NCBI RefSeq assembly: GCF_000703005.1
Contig: NZ_JNLH01000001.1
Coordinates: 2,349,001-2,413,000, forward strand
Direction: 5' to 3'
Length of the DNA stretch: 64,000 nucleotides
Source of the DNA: Pseudobutyrivibrio ruminis HUN009
GTDB lineage: Bacteria > Bacillota > Clostridia > Lachnospirales > Lachnospiraceae
A program made the position numbers and the translations under genes. A model generated the notes under the pieces. The model searched no databases. It saw only the letters and a program-made list of their open reading frames with translations, and was not told the origin of the DNA. Shown here in pieces: positions 51,904-61,102 of this stretch (its first letter is position 1; the number at the start of each line of letters is the position of its first letter).

Positions 51904-53181
51904 ATGGATAATAGAGAATTTAAAGAAACGTTATTTCACAAAATCGATCACAACGGTCATCGAGCAATGTCTGTTTTCAGCTGGACAATCGCAGCTATCG
52001 TAATAGGTGTTCTAGTAGGATTATTTGCTACCGCCTTCGGACTTAGCATGCGAGAAGTCATATCTGTCCGCGAATCCAATCCATGGCTTATATATTTCTT
52101 GCCGATAGGTGCAGTGCTAATCACATTTATATATAAGAAGATTCTAAAGGTTAAAGACAGCGGAACAAACACTGTTATTGCTGCGATTCAGTCAGATGAG
52201 CGTCTGCCATTTAGACTTGCTCCACTGATTTTCATAGCTACATTGATTACACACTTAGTAGGTGGTTCTGCCGGTCGTGAGGGAGCTGCCTTACAGATGG
52301 GCGGCGCTATAGGAAATGGTGTGGGTCGTGCCCTTCACCTTAGTGACACTAACAAAAAGACTATGATAATGTGTGGTATGAGTGCAGCATTTTCAGCTTT
52401 ATTCGGCACACCAATGGCAGCTGCAATTTTCTCCATGGAAGTTATTTCCGTTGGAATCATGCACTATGCAGCACTTGTTCCATGTGTTATTTCATCACTG
52501 GTTGCAAGATACATCGCTGCATACTTTGGACTTGGTGCTGAAATCTATCCAATAGAGGTCATCCCAAAGTTTACTATCAAAACAGCTATTATCATCTGTG
52601 TATTTGCTATAATATGCGGCTTTGCTTCTATATTGTTCTGCACTATGCTTCACAAGTACGAAGAATTCCTTAGTGGCAAAATCATCAATCCTTATATTAA
52701 AGCCGTTGTTGGTGGTACTTCAGTTTTGATTCTTACATTATTAGTAGGAAATCAAACATATAACAGCACAGGATCTTCTATAATAATGTCCTGCTTCACA
52801 GGTGCATCTATCGGGCTTGGCGCATTCCTTTTAAAAATGATATTTACCACCCTTACATTGTCCTGCGGATACAAAGGTGGTGAAATTGTTCCTACTCTTT
52901 TCATTGGTGCCACACTTGGTGCAGCAATCGGTGGTTTAATAGGATTCCCTCCAGCTCTAATGGCAGCTGTAGGAATGGGCGCTCTGTTTTGTGGTGTTAC
53001 CAACTGTCCTATCTCAAGCTTACTAATATGCTTTGAGCTATTCGGCTATGAACCGATGCCTTACTTCTTGCTTGCTGTAGCCTTCAGCTATTGGGTATCA
53101 GGCTACACTGGCCTATACAAATCTCAAAAGATTGTATACAGCAAGTACCGCAGCAATTATATTGATAAGCATGTACAATAA
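51904..53181 (+). CDS. ClC-family anion channel/antiporter
   Basis: The protein is 425 residues with about ten membrane segments. The gating motif is GGSAGREGAALQMGGAIG (about residues 125-142), with the external Glu, and a second motif is CGYKGGEIVPTLFIGA. It lacks CBS domains. This subgroup includes F-/H+ exchangers as well as Cl- types; there is no fluoride riboswitch upstream to decide it. GAGGG precedes the chosen ATG; an in-frame ATG 18 codons earlier lacks a site. Confidence 0.9.
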   Translation: MDNREFKETLFHKIDHNGHRAMSVFSWTIAAIVIGVLVGLFATAFGLSMREVISVRESNPWLIYFLPIGAVLITFIYKKILKVKDSGTNTVIAAIQSDERLPFRLAPLIFIATLITHLVGGSAGREGAALQMGGAIGNGVGRALHLSDTNKKTMIMCGMSAAFSALFGTPMAAAIFSMEVISVGIMHYAALVPCVISSLVARYIAAYFGLGAEIYPIEVIPKFTIKTAIIICVFAIICGFASILFCTMLHKYEEFLSGKIINPYIKAVVGGTSVLILTLLVGNQTYNSTGSSIIMSCFTGASIGLGAFLLKMIFTTLTLSCGYKGGEIVPTLFIGATLGAAIGGLIGFPPALMAAVGMGALFCGVTNCPISSLLICFELFGYEPMPYFLLAVAFSYWVSGYTGLYKSQKIVYSKYRSNYIDKHVQ

Positions 53182-53324
53182 AATTATTCTGTATACGATT
53201 TAAATTATGCAAAACTGTCAAAAATGATAAATAATTAACAAAAGTAGTTGCCAACCTAAAAAACAGCGTATATAATTGTGACTGTTTTCGAGCAAATTGT
53301 GAAATATTTGTGAACAAACACTTT
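53182..53324. other. Leader region before the riboswitch
   Basis: AT-rich, with no gene. It should hold the promoter of the chemoreceptor gene; a plausible -10 is TATAAT-like (TATATAATTG near 53268). Confidence 0.4.
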
Positions 53325-53396
53325 ATATGGGCAAAACAAGCGAAAGCTTGTGACGCAAAACTATAGGGACTTTAAAATGTCAGCCAGTTGCAACTA
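53325..53396 (+). promoter_or_regulatory. c-di-GMP-I (GEMM) riboswitch aptamer
   Basis: The conserved elements occur in order: GGGCAAAACAAG, a GCGAAAGC tetraloop hairpin, TGACGCAAA, then a variable hairpin (GGGACTTTAAAATGTC) and AGCCAGTTGC. This is the GEMM class I core. It lies about 100 bases before a chemoreceptor gene and is followed by a terminator-like hairpin. Confidence 0.9.
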
Positions 53397-53418
53397 CTTA
53401 ATATATACACTCGAATTC

Positions 53419-53458
53419 TAAGCATGGTGTCATATTATATGTCCCATGCTTATTTTAT
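53419..53458 (+). terminator. Riboswitch expression-platform terminator
   Basis: TAAGCATGG pairs with CCATGCTTA and is followed by TTTTATTG. It lies between the aptamer and the chemoreceptor start, as expected for transcription control. Confidence 0.7.
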
Positions 53459-53496
53459 TGTCGAGTTTGATTGTATTGCAATCAGAAAGGTTTATC

Positions 53497-55236
53497 ATGA
53501 AAAAAAATAAGAAATTAGTGCGCCAGGTATTATTATTAGCATCTGCATTAGCATTGCTTATGGCCACAACAATCGCTATTATTGGAATCTCTTTCGTTAA
53601 GAAAGCATATTATGATTCTTTTACAGAAGAGCTTCATGCATCTGCAGTATTCTTGATGGATGCAATGGACCACGAATGGAACGGTGATTGGTCAGTTGCT
53701 TCAAATGGAACAATTCTTAAGGCGAATTTCGCTGTACACGATGATTTTCAAGAGCAGCTTGATAGCTTGCACGAGCAGACTGGAATGGATTTCACAGTCT
53801 TCTACGGAGACACACGTTACATCACTTCCCTTGTAAATTCTGAAACAGGCGAACGTATGGAAGGCACAAAGGCTTCAGATACTGTTGTAGAAAAAGTTCT
53901 TACAAATGGTGAAGAATATCTTGCAACAAACTTTACTATAGATGGCAGTGATAGCAAATGGTATGCATACTACTTACCTCTTACTAATTCTGATGGTTCA
54001 ATTGTTGGTATGGTATTTGCTGGTAGGGAAACTGATTCAGTAGAAGCTGCTTTATGGCATGCTCGCTTAATCATCATGGGAGTTTATGTCTTCTTCTTCT
54101 TCCTTAACCTTTCAATCGGTCACTGGATGGTAAACAAGTCTACAAGGGCTATTCAGGACATTGTTGATGGTTTAAAGAAATTAGAGGATGGTGAACTTTC
54201 ATTCTATATAAATGACAAAACATTTGATAGAACTGACGAAATTGGAGTCATTGCCGAAAGCTCTGCAGAACTTCGTGATAAGCTTTCAGATGTTATCCAA
54301 ACAACACTTAATCTGTCTGACGAGGTTACAAAATCAGGAGAAAGTCTTGCAACTTCTGCTGACACTGCACTCCATGTTGCAGATCAGGTAGCAAACGCTG
54401 TAGAGGATATCAGCAAGGGCGCAGTAGCTCAGGCTGAAAACGTTGAAAGCTCATTATCAAATACAACAGAAATGGGTGAAAGCATTGATGATATCACTTC
54501 AAGTGTTAGGGAGCTTTCAAAGGCTGCTACAGAAATGCTTGAAGATGCAAACCACACTGTAGATGCAATCAATGAGCTTATGCTTCAGAACGAACAGGTT
54601 ATGGTTGCTATGACAGAAATTCACACTCAGATTCAGGCTACAAATGACGCTGTTAAGAACATTGCTGATGCTTCAAGCGCTATTACTTCTATCTCAGAGC
54701 AGACTAATCTCCTTTCTCTTAACGCTTCTATCGAAGCTGCCAGAGCTGGAGAATACGGTAGAGGATTTGCCGTTGTTGCTTCTGAAATTGGTTCCCTTGC
54801 TATCCAATCAAAGGATGCAGCTGTTTCAATTAATGACATTGTAGACAAGCTTGTTGAAGAGTCACAGATGAGTGTTGATACTATTGAAAAGCTTAACGTA
54901 GCATTTAACAAGCAAAACGCTCAGCTTAACAGCACTAAGTCAGATATGGACGGCGTTGTTAACAACGTAAACAGCGTAGATATTAGTACAAAGACAATTG
55001 CTGATAAGGTTGAACTTCTTAACAACCTTAAGGCAAGCTTCAACGATATTATTTCAGAGCTCTCTGCTATTTCTCAGCAGAATGCAGCATCTTCTCAGGA
55101 GACTACTGCTTCTATGGAAGAGCTCAACACAACATTCGCTATGATCAACGAAGCTGCCGCCGAACTCAAGGACCTTGCCGTAAGCCTCAACGACAAGATG
55201 AACTACTTCAGTATCGAAAGTACTGTAACAGAGTAA
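53497..55236 (+). CDS. Methyl-accepting chemotaxis protein with Cache domain
   Basis: The protein is 579 residues. An N-terminal membrane segment (VLLLASALALLMATTIAIIG) is followed by an extracellular single-Cache-like domain to about residue 185, a second membrane segment, a HAMP domain, and a signalling domain whose hairpin tip is EQTNLLSLNASIEAARAGE. It reports to CheA. The c-di-GMP riboswitch puts its synthesis under c-di-GMP control, linking second messenger to motility. AAAGG precedes the chosen ATG, which lies after the terminator. Confidence 0.93.
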   Translation: MKKNKKLVRQVLLLASALALLMATTIAIIGISFVKKAYYDSFTEELHASAVFLMDAMDHEWNGDWSVASNGTILKANFAVHDDFQEQLDSLHEQTGMDFTVFYGDTRYITSLVNSETGERMEGTKASDTVVEKVLTNGEEYLATNFTIDGSDSKWYAYYLPLTNSDGSIVGMVFAGRETDSVEAALWHARLIIMGVYVFFFFLNLSIGHWMVNKSTRAIQDIVDGLKKLEDGELSFYINDKTFDRTDEIGVIAESSAELRDKLSDVIQTTLNLSDEVTKSGESLATSADTALHVADQVANAVEDISKGAVAQAENVESSLSNTTEMGESIDDITSSVRELSKAATEMLEDANHTVDAINELMLQNEQVMVAMTEIHTQIQATNDAVKNIADASSAITSISEQTNLLSLNASIEAARAGEYGRGFAVVASEIGSLAIQSKDAAVSINDIVDKLVEESQMSVDTIEKLNVAFNKQNAQLNSTKSDMDGVVNNVNSVDISTKTIADKVELLNNLKASFNDIISELSAISQQNAASSQETTASMEELNTTFAMINEAAAELKDLAVSLNDKMNYFSIESTVTE

Positions 55237-55258
55237 AATAAAAAAGAACCAGTAAATT

Positions 55259-55359
55259 AAAAAGAACCAGTTACACTCTCAAGCCTATGTATTACTCCGT
55301 CGAACATGGAAAGTTCTCCTTGAGTAACACATAGAGCTTGATAGTTACTGGTTCTTTTT
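55259..55359. terminator. Long bidirectional hairpin between convergent genes
   Basis: Outer arms of 13 perfect bases (AAAAAGAACCAGT with ACTGGTTCTTTTT) enclose CAAGC/GCTTG, CTATGT/ACATAG and TTACTC/GAGTAA, giving a near-continuous 100-base stem with a 24-base loop. The outer left arm is preceded by a second copy of AAAAAGAACCAGT at 55241. T-runs exist on both strands, so it can end both the chemoreceptor and the alpha-galactosidase messages. Confidence 0.8.
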
Positions 55360-55368
55360 GTATTTATG

Positions 55369-57708
55369 CTATTCTGCTTTCTCTACGAAATAGAGGCGTG
55401 CTCCGAAGTCTGGGAAGTAGCGAACTTCTTCGTTGTAGCCGGTACCTACGAAGCTCTGCATTAGCTTAACTCCGTTGGAATTAAGTGCATCTCCATAAGC
55501 CACGTAATCTTCTATTTCACCAGGCATCTTAACAAACTTCGCAACAAGATTATGTACAAGTGAATCCTGCTTAATATGGATTGGAGAAACTGTATTTACC
55601 AAATCACCAAATCCCTTTACGTTATATTCAAGCTTGCGTCCAAAGAAGTGGTACTTTGTCTGTGGATCAAGGCCCGCCATCTCAAGCTTCAAGTACTGGT
55701 CTCCTGCTACGATTTCACGCTGCATAAGCATTGAAACAGATGTAGATTTATCCTTATCAACGATGCTCCACTGATAAATGTTGTCCGCTCTGTGGCGATA
55801 GAAATCGCCAAACTGCAATGTCTTACGATACTGCTTGTAAAGCTCGATTTGTGCCTTAACAGCTGCAATATCTTCTGATTTCATATCGTTAAGATTGAGC
55901 TCATATCCAAGCACACCAAAGCTTGCTACAGCAAAGCGTGATTCAAGTGGTGTAACACGAAGTGTCTGATGGTTTGGACATGCAGAAACATGTGCTGTAT
56001 ATGTAGATTGTGGATAGCCGTATGAATATCCATCCTGAATAGCAAGTCTGCTAACAGCATCTGTATTATCACTTGCCCAAATCTGTGGATAATAGCAAAG
56101 CACACCAAGGTCAAATCTGTTACCGCCAGATGCACAACCTTCCATCAGAATCTCTGGGAAGCGCTCAGCCAATGTCTTTAACAGTCTGTAGAAGCCAAGA
56201 ACATATCTATGGCTAACCTCAAGCTGCTTATCAGCTGGGAGATACTTTGAATAGTAATCTGAGAAGTTCCTATTCATATCCCATTTGATGTAAGCAAGGC
56301 CAGGTGTAGAGAATATCTCACTCATTCTCTCAATCATGTAATCAACAACCTCTGGATTGCAAAGGTCAAGTAATCGCTGAAAACGTCCCTCTGAATGATC
56401 CATGTTTGGAATATCGATAGCCCAATCTGGATGCTTTCTGTAAAGCTCACTATCAACGTTAATCATCTCTGGCTCAACCCAAAGACCAAACATAAGACCA
56501 AGGTCATTTACCTTCTTAGAAAGACCCTCTAAGCCACCTGGAAGCTTCTTTTTATTAACAATATCCCAATCGCCAAGGGCTCTATGGTCATCATTTCTAT
56601 CTCCGAACCAGCCATCATCCATAACGAACAATTCTACGCCGGCATTTTTAGCTGTCTTTGCAAGCTTAAGAAGTGAACTCTCAGTGAAATCAAAGTAAGA
56701 AGCCTCCCAGCTATTAATAAGAACTGGACGTTCCTTCTTCTTCCATGGGCCACGTGTAATATGCTCACGAACGAAATCATGCATATTAAGGCTCATCTGT
56801 CTGAAACCAGCAGCTGAATATGTAAGAACAGCCTCTGGTGCTTCAAACTCCTCTCCTGCTGCTAAATCCCATGCAAAGTTCTGAGGATTGATTCCATATA
56901 CAACTCTTGTCTTCTTAAATGAAGAAACCTCTGTAGCTGAATAATGATTGCCAGAGTAAAGTAAATTGAATCCCCATACATCACCAGATTCCTCACATGA
57001 ATCTGGCTCAGAAATCATAAATAAAGGATTGCATCTATTTGAGCTAGTGCCTGTAAATGATGCATTAACAAACTTACCTGCTGGAAGAATCACATCACTC
57101 TTATTCATCTCACGTGTCCAGCCACCGTGGAATGAAGTAATCTTCATACCAGGATGATCGTAATCCATAAGCATAGAAAGCATACGTGTAAGGCGAACGC
57201 TTTCATCTGAAGTATTAATAAACTTGGCAGAGCGAGTAATTACATCGCACTCTTCAAACACTGAATATGAAAGAATCAAAGTGAATCCGTGATTCTTATC
57301 CTTCATGGTTACGTTGAGAGTTTCTACCTTGCCTGATTCGTCGTATGAGCTTGGCAAAGTCTTGAACTCAGGCTTTCCTGAAATAACCTCATATGAATCA
57401 TAAACGAAGTCCAATGATGTGCTTCCGTCAGCACAAACTACTTCTAGCATAGGCTCTCTTAAATCACCCTTACCAATTGCAGAAAGCTCAAGTCTAACAT
57501 CCTCTAATGTTAAATCCTGGTGTGCATCATCGTATGTAATAGTATTTCCTGGAGCAAATGCACGCTTTTCTTTAAGCACAGATGGCTCATCGCAATTGAT
57601 GAGCCTTCCGTAATACATATGTTCCAGCTGACCTGTTTCCATTACGCGAAATGCGTATGTTGTTGACTTGGTATTTAAGAAAAATACCTTTCCATCAGCT
57701 TTAATCAT
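55369..57708 (-). CDS. Alpha-galactosidase, GH36
   Basis: The protein is 779 residues. The nucleophile Asp is in YIKWDMNRNFSD, and the acid/base Asp in WASDNTDAVSRL, both in the GH36 order. The N-terminal beta-sandwich and the ELFVMDDGWFGDRNDD segment are typical. No signal peptide, so it acts inside the cell, on melibiose, raffinose or related alpha-galactosides brought in by the GPH symporter upstream. It is the last gene of a five-gene operon. Confidence 0.93.
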   Translation of the reverse strand: MIKADGKVFFLNTKSTTYAFRVMETGQLEHMYYGRLINCDEPSVLKEKRAFAPGNTITYDDAHQDLTLEDVRLELSAIGKGDLREPMLEVVCADGSTSLDFVYDSYEVISGKPEFKTLPSSYDESGKVETLNVTMKDKNHGFTLILSYSVFEECDVITRSAKFINTSDESVRLTRMLSMLMDYDHPGMKITSFHGGWTREMNKSDVILPAGKFVNASFTGTSSNRCNPLFMISEPDSCEESGDVWGFNLLYSGNHYSATEVSSFKKTRVVYGINPQNFAWDLAAGEEFEAPEAVLTYSAAGFRQMSLNMHDFVREHITRGPWKKKERPVLINSWEASYFDFTESSLLKLAKTAKNAGVELFVMDDGWFGDRNDDHRALGDWDIVNKKKLPGGLEGLSKKVNDLGLMFGLWVEPEMINVDSELYRKHPDWAIDIPNMDHSEGRFQRLLDLCNPEVVDYMIERMSEIFSTPGLAYIKWDMNRNFSDYYSKYLPADKQLEVSHRYVLGFYRLLKTLAERFPEILMEGCASGGNRFDLGVLCYYPQIWASDNTDAVSRLAIQDGYSYGYPQSTYTAHVSACPNHQTLRVTPLESRFAVASFGVLGYELNLNDMKSEDIAAVKAQIELYKQYRKTLQFGDFYRHRADNIYQWSIVDKDKSTSVSMLMQREIVAGDQYLKLEMAGLDPQTKYHFFGRKLEYNVKGFGDLVNTVSPIHIKQDSLVHNLVAKFVKMPGEIEDYVAYGDALNSNGVKLMQSFVGTGYNEEVRYFPDFGARLYFVEKAE

Positions 57709-57760
57709 CTAAAAACCTCCAACTCTTGTAAAAATTACAAGATTAATCTTAACATATTAT

Positions 57761-59608
57761 TTATTTACGAGCTTTTAATTCATCTGAAATCTCAGCAAGC
57801 TTTTCATCAGTCAAAATATATTTTGATCTAAAGAACAAGAATGCGATAACAAGAACGATTGTTGGTCCAACTGTCATAATCATTCTAAGTCCGATTACTG
57901 AATTTGCATCAATAGACTCAAGAAGTCCACTGTTTGCAACCTTTTCCTGAAGACCAGCCACATCAAGAGTTGCTGCACTATCCTTCTGGATGTTGAAAAT
58001 AGCAAGACAAACTGATGCAACAAGAGCTGCAATACCAGATGCAAGCTTAACTACGAATGTCTGCATAGAGAAAATAACTGATTCGTCTCTACGATAGTTC
58101 TTGAGCTCACCGTAATCTACTGTGTTTGCCAGGAATACAGTAACTACAACGTTAAGGATTCCTGCACCAGACATGATAAGGAAGCCTGGTAAGAAGAAAA
58201 TAAATACATTTGTTACACCGCTAAGTGCCATTACAAGAAGAACGATGTATCCTACTATTTCTGCTGCTACGCAAATATAGAAAATACGAAGTGTTGTAAA
58301 GGCTTTTCTAAGAAGAGGGAATAAAATCATCATTGCAAGAATCTGCATACCACCTGCAAATGTGTTGAACAATGTGTAATTACCCTGCCAGTTGCTTCCT
58401 GCTAAATCATACTTGAAGAAGTAAATCAAAAGGTTTGATGTAATGTAAAGTGCTGTATTTACAAGAACGATTGTTATAACAATTGTCATTGCCTGATCAT
58501 TCTGGATAAGAGCCTTGAACATCTGACCAATTGATGCTGTCTGCATATCTACTGTAGACTTTTCTTTAATGCATGCACATGTGATGCCAATAAAGAGAAT
58601 GAATAATGCACCGATGATAATTGAGAAGTACTTGAAGCCAAGACGCTCAACTTCCATTGTAGAAGTCATATCAATTGTTACGTTGCTAAGATCAACCTCT
58701 CCGTCCATATACTTTGCAAATGCATCACTTGGAACGTAAAGTGCAATAGCTACCTTACCTGAATCTACGCTATCCATAGCTACGTTAATATCACAATCAT
58801 CTCCCTCTACATAAGTAGTGTCACCATATGTAAAGCTATAATTTGTGTTATCACCATTTAAAGATACAACGCCATTGTAACCGTTTTCTTCATCTACAAT
58901 ACCGTCAAAAACCTTCTGGATACCTGTTACATTAAGTACAATATCATTTCCAATAACAGTTCCTGTGTTTGATGTAGCATTTCCATCTGCATCACGCTCA
59001 ACAACATAAAGACAGAACTCTGTGTTGCTAGAATCAAATGTCTTTGTGATATTGTCTGTGCTATTAGCAGCTGCCTTAGAACCAAGTGCTGCAACAGCCA
59101 TAACAGTAACAATTGTAACAAGTGCAGAACCAACACCAGCGCATGAACGAGCAAGTGCTGATAAGCCCTCACGCTCCTTACCGCTATCTGTAAAAGCTGG
59201 AACCATTGACCAGTATGGAATATCCATCATTGTGTATGTAACGCCCCACATGATGTATGTAACAGCTGCGTAAGCAACAAGCCCCTTAGCTGTAGCTGTT
59301 GGTGGTGCCGAAAACATTAAAATCAAAAGAACTGTGTTTGTAATAGTTCCAATTAAAAGCCAAGGACGGAACTTTCCCCAACGAGTCTTTGTCTTTGCAA
59401 CAATTACACCCATGATTGGATCATTGAATGCATCGAATACACGGGCAACCAAAAGGATAATACCCATCGCAATTGCATTGACACCCATGATGTCCTGGAA
59501 ATAGTAAAGTACGTATGAAGCTGAAAGCATGTAAACCATGTCTTTTCCAACAGCTCCTATACCATAGGCAAATTTTTCAACTCCCGATAAACTTCTTTTT
59601 TCTGCCAT
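57761..59608 (-). CDS. GPH-family sugar/cation symporter with large insertion
   Basis: The protein is 615 residues; usual GPH (MelB-like) symporters have about 460. The core motifs are present: FAYGIGAVGKDMVYML, then FDAFNDPIMG and KTRWGKFRPWLL. Residues about 180-322 are an inserted polar, Asp/Asn-rich, beta-like domain placed between two predicted membrane segments. By topology it should be outside the cell. The gene lies between a GT-B-like gene and the GH36 gene, so galactosides are the likely substrate. Confidence 0.9.
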   Translation of the reverse strand: MAEKRSLSGVEKFAYGIGAVGKDMVYMLSASYVLYYFQDIMGVNAIAMGIILLVARVFDAFNDPIMGVIVAKTKTRWGKFRPWLLIGTITNTVLLILMFSAPPTATAKGLVAYAAVTYIMWGVTYTMMDIPYWSMVPAFTDSGKEREGLSALARSCAGVGSALVTIVTVMAVAALGSKAAANSTDNITKTFDSSNTEFCLYVVERDADGNATSNTGTVIGNDIVLNVTGIQKVFDGIVDEENGYNGVVSLNGDNTNYSFTYGDTTYVEGDDCDINVAMDSVDSGKVAIALYVPSDAFAKYMDGEVDLSNVTIDMTSTMEVERLGFKYFSIIIGALFILFIGITCACIKEKSTVDMQTASIGQMFKALIQNDQAMTIVITIVLVNTALYITSNLLIYFFKYDLAGSNWQGNYTLFNTFAGGMQILAMMILFPLLRKAFTTLRIFYICVAAEIVGYIVLLVMALSGVTNVFIFFLPGFLIMSGAGILNVVVTVFLANTVDYGELKNYRRDESVIFSMQTFVVKLASGIAALVASVCLAIFNIQKDSAATLDVAGLQEKVANSGLLESIDANSVIGLRMIMTVGPTIVLVIAFLFFRSKYILTDEKLAEISDELKARK

Positions 59609-59624
59609 TATACTCTCCTCCTAA

Positions 59625-61091
59625 TTAGTTCTTATTCTTAAGCCCCATGGCAAGCTCAACAACCTTATACGCACCATCGTAAACCCCAACAGTCTTATTA
59701 ACTTTGATGCTCTCACACATATCTGTAAGAAGTCTGTCGTCCTGCATAAATAAATCTATCATCTGAAGTGTATGAGGAATATCTCTACACTCAAGTGTTC
59801 CATCACCCATTTCTGCTGAATGGATAGCGCCCCACATTTCGTGCTTTCCAACACGCTTGATGAAAAGCTTTGGCACTGGATAGAATGCAAGCTCTGATGG
59901 CTTTGTAACAAGTACATCGCAGCTTCTCATAAGTAAGTTTGTGCAGTAAACTGCTTCAAAAATGTTTTCGTGATAGAATCCGTGGATTCCTTCAACATCA
60001 CCTGTCAAAGCTTCCTCAGCAAACTTAGTTGTAGCATCAAACTCATTGAAGTGCTCTGTAACAACTTCTTTCATCTGAGGGATTTCTGCCATCAAATCAT
60101 CCCATACATTCTTGTAATCGCCAACATTTACATATAATGCTGCACGATTTGATTTAATCTCAGGCAATAAATACTTGATGATTGCAGCAAAGATTTCTTT
60201 CTGTGCACCAGCGCCACCGATTGTAAGAAGGAAACGCATTGGCTTGCCATTCTTCTTTCTATCAAGACGAGCCTGGCAATCTACCTCGATATTAGAAACA
60301 AGCTCATGATCAATGTAGTGACCTGTGTATACTAAAGAATCATTTGGCATTGGCTTGCAAACTGTATCTCCCGCCATACCATTGCAGATTCTGTATCCCA
60401 TATATGCATTCTTACACTGAATAGCATGAACTGCTCCTTCAGCAAAATGAAGGGCCATTGGCCAGTTGTCTGGAATAGCATTTACAACATACTTCATTCC
60501 TGCATGTACAGCAGCCTGAGCTGGCCATGCATGTGTACCAATTACAGGGATTTCCTTTGGAACATTCTTGTAAACTGTAGCCATAAGCTCGGCATTCTTC
60601 TGGTCTGAAGAGTTGTAAGAAAGCTTTCTAAACCACTCATAGTTTGCTGGCTCCCAAATAAACTTGTTGAAAAGCTTGTTCTTTGAAAGTCTTGAACCAA
60701 GTGAATACAAATCATTCTGAGCGCTGATAACCTTTGTGCAGGTAGTCTGTGGATAGCCATTTAAATCCATCCAATATGGTATGTAGCCCATAGACTTTGC
60801 AGCTGATGCCATAGCCATGGAAATACGATAATGACCAAATCCCATACGGATATTTCCAACGATAACACCCTTTTCAGTATCAAAGGATTCCTTAGATTCG
60901 CCGTCCTTTAAGAGAACGTCATATACACCAAGAGAGTCACCAATGTGATCATTCTTCGCAATTACGATATTGTAATCTACATTTGAATCATCACCATATT
61001 TCTTGATGTTCTTTTCCTTTGTTTTACATGCTTTTTTGTAATCCTTATCTGAGATTACGTTTCCAAAAATTACTTTACTTTTGTCTTCCAT
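59625..61091 (-). CDS. GT-B-fold protein, glycosyltransferase-28/MGDG-synthase-like
   Basis: The protein is 488 residues. The N-terminal half has GNIRMGFGHYRISMAMASAA, as in MGDG-synthase-like GT-B enzymes (G-x-G-H). The C-terminal half has FLLTIGGAGAQKEIF and TKPSELAFYPVP, a usual nucleotide-sugar-binding pair. I do not recognise the exact family (possibly DUF6937/6938). No signal peptide. It sits within a sugar-uptake and hydrolase operon, which is odd for a transferase; it may glycosylate, or phosphorolyse, a galactoside or its product. Confidence 0.55.
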   Translation of the reverse strand: MEDKSKVIFGNVISDKDYKKACKTKEKNIKKYGDDSNVDYNIVIAKNDHIGDSLGVYDVLLKDGESKESFDTEKGVIVGNIRMGFGHYRISMAMASAAKSMGYIPYWMDLNGYPQTTCTKVISAQNDLYSLGSRLSKNKLFNKFIWEPANYEWFRKLSYNSSDQKNAELMATVYKNVPKEIPVIGTHAWPAQAAVHAGMKYVVNAIPDNWPMALHFAEGAVHAIQCKNAYMGYRICNGMAGDTVCKPMPNDSLVYTGHYIDHELVSNIEVDCQARLDRKKNGKPMRFLLTIGGAGAQKEIFAAIIKYLLPEIKSNRAALYVNVGDYKNVWDDLMAEIPQMKEVVTEHFNEFDATTKFAEEALTGDVEGIHGFYHENIFEAVYCTNLLMRSCDVLVTKPSELAFYPVPKLFIKRVGKHEMWGAIHSAEMGDGTLECRDIPHTLQMIDLFMQDDRLLTDMCESIKVNKTVGVYDGAYKVVELAMGLKNKN

Positions 61092-61102
61092 CTTTTTACC
61101 CC

